A stretch of DNA of 64,000 nt from NCBI RefSeq assembly GCF_026230105.1, contig NC_079478.1, positions 34,115,653 to 34,179,652 of the forward strand, given 5' to 3'. Origin of the DNA: Diorhabda sublineata. Its lineage: Eukaryota > Arthropoda > Insecta > Coleoptera > Chrysomelidae. Position 1 is the first letter of the stretch, and each line of letters begins with the position of its first letter. Shown here piece after piece: positions 58,534 through 64,000 of the stretch. The position numbers and the translations under genes were made by a program. The notes beneath the pieces are model-generated. The model worked only from the letters and a program-made list of their open reading frames with translations, was not told the origin of the DNA and ran no database searches.

Positions 58534-58655
58534 CAAGATTACTAGAATAATAGAAGGTTTGTGACAATAACAAGATGTGCAGTAGACAAGTGACGTCACC
58601 GGTTCTTCACAGCTTCATCACATGTCACAAACTTTCTATTATCCTAGTAACCTTG
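58534..58655. mobile_element. 122-bp MITE with perfect 8-bp target duplication
   Basis: Ends CAAGATTACTAGAATAATAG and CTATTATCCTAGTAACCTTG are inverted over more than 30 bp. Both sides carry GTTAGTCG (58526-58533 and 58656-58663). An 8-bp duplication points to hAT-type mobilisation. Non-coding. Confidence 0.9.
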
Positions 58656-58663
58656 GTTAGTCG

Positions 58664-59654
58664 TATGTCGAAGTCTTTCTGTCATCGGTTTGTCTGTCAT
58701 ATATTGTACAGTCATTAATTAAGTACTTTTGGTCTCCGCATTTTTCGTTTATATCGTTCTTAGTTTATATGTCCGCGTCTTATAATAAGTTGACTTGTCT
58801 TCTAAGTCAGTCTTGGTTGTGGTCTTCGTACATTTTCGAAGATCGCGAATGTTTCGCGTTCCGTGTCTCATTTTTCTTGCCATGTTTTCAGTTATAGTGT
58901 ATTTTTGTTGTTGTTGTCGGGTATGTCGAGGTCTAATCTGGGTATGTGTGTGTTTATTTTGTTAGTTTATCAGTAAGCTTCTTGTCCGTACCTACGGTTT
59001 ATTCTGTTTGTGATAGTTTCCAAGTTCTCTTTAATTTTTATTATTAATTTGTTGGTTGGGTGCCCGCCGTGGAATCAAAGTTAAAGCGTATGTGTTTGTT
59101 TTAGTATTTTAGCGCGTTTTCACTTTTAATATCAGTTGCTGTCATTAGTTTTTAGTTTGTTTATGTCAATTGTAGTGTTTATTTCGTATTCTTAAGTCTT
59201 TTTTCTCCAGTTTTGTCTCGATTGTTTTGTCATTATCTCTGTCGCTTGCGTCTGTGTATACCGGTATGTCTGGATTATTGTTATTGCGTACTGGATGCTC
59301 AGATCTTGAAGAATTTTTCTGTTTTCGTTTTTTAAGTTTTATATATTGTCCAAGCGTCAACGTCTGGTGGTATAACTTCTTCTAGTACATGGAGCGCTGA
59401 TGTTAATGCGCTCTTATACGCTTTGGTTATTGCTAGCAACTTTTGTTGTATTTGGATCGTCTTGAAAGACCCTTACAGTCGATTGTTGTTTAATTTTGAT
59501 CTTATAGATCCTTTTTGAAGCACCGCGATCCATTATTTTCTACATTCCTTGGCACCAATTGACATGAACTTTTTTTGTCAAATCATGCGGTATCCAAATC
59601 TTTTCGACAGCCAAATGTATAAAATATTGAATGTATGCAAGTGGCAAAACATCC
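58664..59654. other. Possible decayed retroelement ORF, not proven
   Basis: The plus strand is T/G-rich, so the minus strand is A/C-rich like many retroelement ORF1 or gag regions. A minus-strand stretch near 59440-59350 reads KLLAITKAYKSALTSALHVL and then EEVIPPDVDAWTIYKT before a stop, and another frame (59166-59360) is rich in K, N and D. I do not recognise a domain. Confidence 0.25.
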
Positions 59655-59765
59655 TATAAGTCGAGTTACCTAGGCTTGGGCCATTATTGGTTTACCAAGA
59701 CGGGGTTTCCCAACGTTGGCCCAAGCTAAGCCCCGTCGTTCAAGTCTGGGACTTCCTTCTTGGGT
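59655..59765 (+). repeat. GC-rich dispersed repeat, partial copy
   Basis: AGGCTTGGGCCATTATTGGT..GGGTTTCCCAACGTTGGCCCA..CGTCGTTCAAGTCTGGG aligns with 6872-6960. Confidence 0.78.
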
Positions 59766-60374
59766 ATATCTCCATTGTTTTTTAACCTATGCTCAGAAAT
59801 CTTTAAATAAGCTTTATATAAACAAAAATTCGTGGTCAAAATCAACGGTGAAGTAGTTAATATCATTAGATATGCTTAAGATATCGACAAGTTTATGGTC
59901 GGCCGCCAGCCATACTACAACGCGTACAAAAGTCAGTTTTCCATCATTACTGATAAAAGTGATTACGAGAAACGAAACTACCTCCCGTATTATTTATAAA
60001 ACGACATCCCGTATCATATATTATCTTATTTTATCGTTAATCTCTTTTTTACTGGCACGAAGTAAGAGAAAAAAAAACGAAGTTGCTCAAAATGTAGATT
60101 CGTTCGAAACACCTGTCGAAACCATAAGGAGAAAAAGAAACGTTGTAATCCTTATATAGACATTATAGAAATTTCACATACATTAACATGATCCGATTGC
60201 ACATGCTAGTACAGGACAGTATCTAGGACAAGTATTTTTACGACAACCAACCAGTAGCCTAGCCAGTAGAAAAGCTAGTGATACCTAATTACATCATGCA
60301 ACGCTAAATTGATTTTATGAAACAAAAAAAAAACAGAAAATAAAGTGAACAAATCCAAGAATTCAACGGTAAAA
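59766..60374. other. No gene recognised
   Basis: AT-rich unique DNA. The 95-codon frame at 59872-60159 contains a direct duplication of a short TTSRIIY-type segment and no domain. Confidence 0.35.
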
Positions 60375-60376
60375 TA

Positions 60377-61668
60377 CAGGGTGTCCCACGACGAGTTAAA
60401 ACTATTCGATTGTACCGAAAGTCGACTGTAACTTTATTATTTTAAATAGAACATCCTGTATATTAATACATTTTTGAAATCTACGTAAAATTTTAGTAAA
60501 CTTTTGTCTAAAAACTTTTTTCGAAAAATGCGTACTTTTTGAGTTATAAATTTTTTTGTAAAAAATTTGACCGTTGCAGACCCTTATAAATTATTTTTTT
60601 ACGAGAATACCCCCAAAGATATGGAAATGGTTTTTATTCGATTGCCTTTAACAAAGTCAGACGTATTTGAATCTATCTTCAAAATTTTTTCATTTTATAC
60701 AGGGTGTGTATTAAAAGTGTTCAAAGTTTAACTTCATAAATATCAAATTTTTTTATTTTTTTAAATAGAACCACTCGGTTTTTTCTATTTTAATGCATTC
60801 AGGGGTGAAAAATGTAAACTTTCCTATACCTAAATCCAGATATTAAATATTTTCTGTAAATTTTTGGAGAAGCAGGTGTGGTTTAAATTTTATTTATTCA
60901 TTAGTTTTAATTTTTTATGTATACTTTTAGTAGGATTTGTAATAAATAACACTTATTTAACTGTCATTAGTCAATTGATCAGTTGATACTTTCGAAAATC
61001 GTTCAAATGTTTCGTTCTCTATTTAATAACGAATAATTAAAATTTAGACCACACCTGTATCTCTGAAAATTTACAGAAAACATTTAATATCTGGATAACG
61101 GTGAGGTTTAGTTGTGGGTAAGTATTCATGAATTTGCCTTATTTTTCACCCTTGAATGCATTAAAATAGAAAAAACCGGGTGGTTCTATTTGAAAAAAAT
61201 AGAGAAATTTGATATTTATGAAGTTAAACTTTGAATACTTTTTATACGCCCCCTGTATAAAATGGAAAATTTAGATACATAGATTCAAATACGTCTGACT
61301 TTGCTAAAAGCAACCGAACAGAAACCATTTCCATATCTTTGAGGGTATTCTCGTAAAAAAATAATTTATAAGGGTCTGCAACGGTCAAATTTTTTCCAAA
61401 AAAATTTATATCTCAAAAAGTACGCATTTTTCGAAAAAAGTTTTTAGACAAAAGTATACTAAAATTTTACGTAGATTTCAAAAATGTATTAGTATACGGG
61501 GTGTTCTATTTAAAATAACAAAGTTACAGTCGATTTCCGGTAGAACCCATTTTTGAAAATATTTTAGTTAAAAAGATCGTATCCGAAAACCCAATCGTAG
61601 AAATTTTTATGATTTTACTGAGTATTTTGAATTATACAGATAGTTTCAATTCGTCGTGGGACACCTTG
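60377..61668. mobile_element. TA-flanked foldback element, about 1.29 kb
   Basis: Left end TA-CAGGGTGTCCCACGACGAGT (60377) is inverted at AATTCGTCGTGGGACACCTTG-TA (to 61668). Arms of several hundred bp remain strongly complementary: AAAATTTTACGTAGATTTC, CGCATTTTTCGAAAAAAGTT, TTATAAGGGTCTGCAACGGT, TTTGAGGGTATTCTCGTAAA, AAATACGTCTGACTTTG and GAATGCATTAAAATAGAAAA occur on both arms in opposite sense. A second TACAGGGTGTGTATTA boundary at about 60697 has an inverted partner near 61245, so a smaller inverted-repeat element may be nested inside. Non-coding. Confidence 0.93.
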
Positions 61669-61912
61669 TATAGTGATTAATTTCTTATATACGAGGAAAC
61701 GTCCGTAATTTTTATAATGAAACCCAAAGTAGATCTGCTCGATAATAAGTTTTTGATTCTTTGTACCAATGTAGAACTGTAATGTTTTCTCATATAAAAC
61801 GTAAATTTTTCTTGTACATATTCAAAAATTTGTATTTGGACCTATAAAGTCGAAACACAAGATATAATAGCGTACCTAACATGACTTAGTTGATAAAATA
61901 ATTACAGCATGC

Positions 61913-61975
61913 TTTATATTCGATGTTTTCATTGATAAACAATGGAGATGATGAGTCCACGTGGACTGACGGTTT
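61913..61975 (+). repeat. Dispersed short repeat with GTCCACGTGGAC dyad (copy 2)
   Basis: ATTCGATGTTTTCATTGATA..CAATGGAGATGATGAGTCC then ACGTGGACTGACGGTT matches the inverted copy at 45951-46028. Confidence 0.7.
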
Positions 61976-62689
61976 GTTTGCCGAATTTTATACGAGGAGT
62001 AGAAAATATTTTTCATTTTTTAATTTGGTTTCGTGTTCCGTGCGTATTTATGAAATATTATATGAATATGAAGAATACGAAATCTAGTAAATTCTCTACT
62101 TTTGTATTTTTGTATTTTGAAAACCTCTAGGAAATAGATATAATTGAAAAAATTTTCGGAGTTTAAAAACTACTGAAATGTGTCGTGCGAGAAGTGAATC
62201 GTACGGAAGGGTCAAGGGACATTAAGCTGACCAAGGAGGCGGATCGCTACTACTGGCGACCCGGGACACTGTTTTGAAATATTCAAAAGGGATCGGCGCG
62301 GTCGACAGTCCCTGCATCACTGCGTTGGACACACACACGTCCGATATTATCTATATGGAAATATTATTTATTTCCGACGAGTTTGTCGGTGTTTTTGCGA
62401 CGACGACATTAATTTTTTTTAATTTTTGGAATCATTGGCTTATAAACTGCAAAAATTTACAGGGTATTTCAATGGAATTGGTTTATATCTTAAAATAATG
62501 AATAAAACAAAAACGTTAATTTGCTAAATTAAATGGTAATGGTCATCACTTCTTCCACAAATGGAGATAACTTTGTTTTTTGTATAGAATAAGGAAATTT
62601 TTATGGAAAATAAGAATTGATATCAATGATTACTCTTCTAGTCTCTGGACAAGTATTGTCGTGTAGCATCTTCTCATGGTACAAGTTTA
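61976..62689. other. Unique region with a GC-rich patch at 62185-62340
   Basis: The patch (GGAGGCGGATCGCTACTACT, GGCGACCCGGGACACTG, GGATCGGCGCGGTCGACAG) stands out from the AT-rich flanks. One plus frame reads REVNRTEGSRDIKLTKEADR then YYWRPGTLF before a stop, and is not recognised. It might be an exon or regulatory island. Confidence 0.2.
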
Positions 62690-64000
62690 CTAAGACAAAG
62701 GTTGGTGTTCGAATATCGGTGTTTGCTACTAAAAAAGACAGTTTTGCTTAATAAAAGAAAGGAATATAGACGAATAACACTTTGCTTTCGGAAAAGACGG
62801 AATTATATGATAAATATCGGTGTGCGGTTCGAAAAACGACAAATTTATAAGATAAAGTACCGTTTACTTTTAGAAAAGACAGGTTTCTAATACAAATATC
62901 GCTTTGAAAAAGACAATTTTCTAATACAAATAACCGTCTACTTTTGGAAATGACAGTTTTCTAAGAAAAATAACTGACAAATAAGAAATAACCTTTGGAA
63001 AAGACATTTTTCCCAGAAAAACATCGATGTTTGCTTCTAAAAAGACAGTTGGAAAACTGTCTAAGACAAATGTCGGTATTTGTTTTCCAAACAGATAATT
63101 TTCTATATCAAATAATGGCTTTCATTTGAAAAAGACTGTTTTATAAGACAAATGGCGGTTCGCTTTTATAGACAGTTTTTCTAAGACAAATATCGGTTTA
63201 CTTTTAGAAAAGACAGGTTTATAAGACAAATATCGCTTTGAAAAAGACAATTTTCTAAGACAAATAACTGAAAAATAACAAATAACCTTTGGAAAAGATA
63301 TTTTTCTTAGAAAAGATAAGACAGCGTTTGCTTCTACAAAAGACAGTTTTCTAGGATAAACGACGGTTTAATCATAAAAAAGACAGTTTTTCATAAACAA
63401 ATGATGATTCATTAGATAATAGAAATAACAGTTTCCATTTAAAAAGTACAGTTTCCGTAAGCAAATGGAAAAACATTTGAAAAAATATGTTTTTTGTACA
63501 AATAACACGTTGCTTTCGAAAAAGACGTTATTATAAGACAAATATTGGTGTGCGGTTCGAAAAACGACAAATTTATAAGATAAAGTACTGTTTACTTTTA
63601 GAAAAGGCAGGTCTCTAATACAAATATCGCTTTGAAAAAGACAATTTTCTAAGACAAATGTCGGTGTTTGTTTTTCAAACAGATATTTTTCTATAACAAA
63701 TAATGGTTTATATTTAAAAAAGACAGTTTTATAAGACAAATGACAGTTCGCTTTTATAGACAGTTTTTCTAAGACAAATATCGGCGTTTTCTATGATAAT
63801 CGACGGTTCACTTATGAAGAAGACGGTTTTTCATGAAAAAAAGATGATTTATTAGCTAATGGAAATGACAGTTTGCATTTGAAAAATACAGTTTCCATAA
63901 GCAAATGGAAAAACTTTTGAAAAAACATTGTTTTTATACAAATAATACTTTGCTTTCGAAAAAGACGGTATTATAAGATAAATATTGGTGTGCGGTTCTA
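62690..64000. repeat. Degenerate short-period tandem array, runs off the window end
   Basis: A loose unit of about 40-55 bp, close to AAAAGACAGTTTTCTAAGAC plus AAATATCGGTGTTTGCTTTT, recurs more than twenty times with many indels. Superimposed are longer near-repeats: the segment starting AATAACACTTTGCTTTCGG (about 62774) recurs near 63501 and again near 63940, giving spacings of about 730 and 440 bp. The 123-codon minus-strand frame here is a product of the repeat. The array continues past the right edge. Confidence 0.9.

Noticed and set aside
61942..61975. Functional hammerhead ribozyme
   Set aside because: The conserved GAAA after stem II is replaced by TGACGG and the base preceding TGATGA is not the required C.
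63368..63739. 123-codon minus-strand frame
   Set aside because: It is the translation of a degenerate 40-55-bp tandem repeat; the apparent peptide repeats only mirror the DNA repeat.

Overview
This window is AT-rich eukaryotic DNA, most likely from an insect. The transposon relics (mariner, Tc1, DD41D-type Tc1/mariner, pogo-like, piggyBac, hAT, copia gag, RTE-like LINE), the many TA-flanked CAGGGTG ends and the runs of TTAGG (the common insect telomere motif) all fit an arthropod. A beetle or other holometabolous insect is plausible, but the sequence does not settle the order. I find no host protein-coding gene that I can defend. Nearly everything recognisable is satellite DNA, a foldback (palindromic) element or a broken transposase or reverse-transcriptase fragment, as expected of heterochromatin, a pericentromeric or subtelomeric block, or a piRNA-cluster-like transposon graveyard.

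Layout. 0.46-4.15 kb: six-plus copies of a 568/581-bp tandem repeat running into a mariner-like relic. 5.4-10.6 kb: LINE, piggyBac and copia-gag fragments, a GC-rich dispersed repeat, a 25-bp minisatellite, and a TIR-bounded DD41D-type element. 12.0-14.05 kb: a hAT MITE nested in a palindrome, a pogo-like transposase pseudogene and a TTAA-flanked piggyBac-like relic. 14.3-18.6 kb: a composite element with inverted termini whose interior is a 373-399-bp satellite, each monomer carrying 5-10 TTAGG units. 19.7-22.7 kb: a 423-bp satellite. 22.9-27.9 kb: foldback elements, LINE pieces and a tRNA-Val-like sequence joined to a LINE 3' end. 28.2-35.7 kb: about 28 copies of a 262/265-bp satellite with higher-order structure. 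38.5 kb: a diverged single relic of the TTAGG satellite monomer, without TTAGG. 40.7-42.1 kb: a 131-bp satellite. 44.2-48.7 kb: two oppositely oriented dead mariners, a dead Tc1 and a foldback. 50.3-52.9 kb: a 264-bp satellite. 55.2-61.7 kb: a dead Tc1 and further foldback elements and MITEs. 62.7-64.0 kb: a degenerate short-period tandem array that runs off the end.

The elements do not work as a pathway. What links them is one process: inverted-repeat DNA elements seeding local tandem amplification, shown most clearly at 14.3-18.6 kb where a telomere-like TTAGG microsatellite lies inside every amplified unit. Moderately GC-rich islands at about 18.7, 37.1, 40.0, 42.4 and 62.2 kb are the only places where a promoter or exon of a host gene might hide, and the evidence for that is weak.
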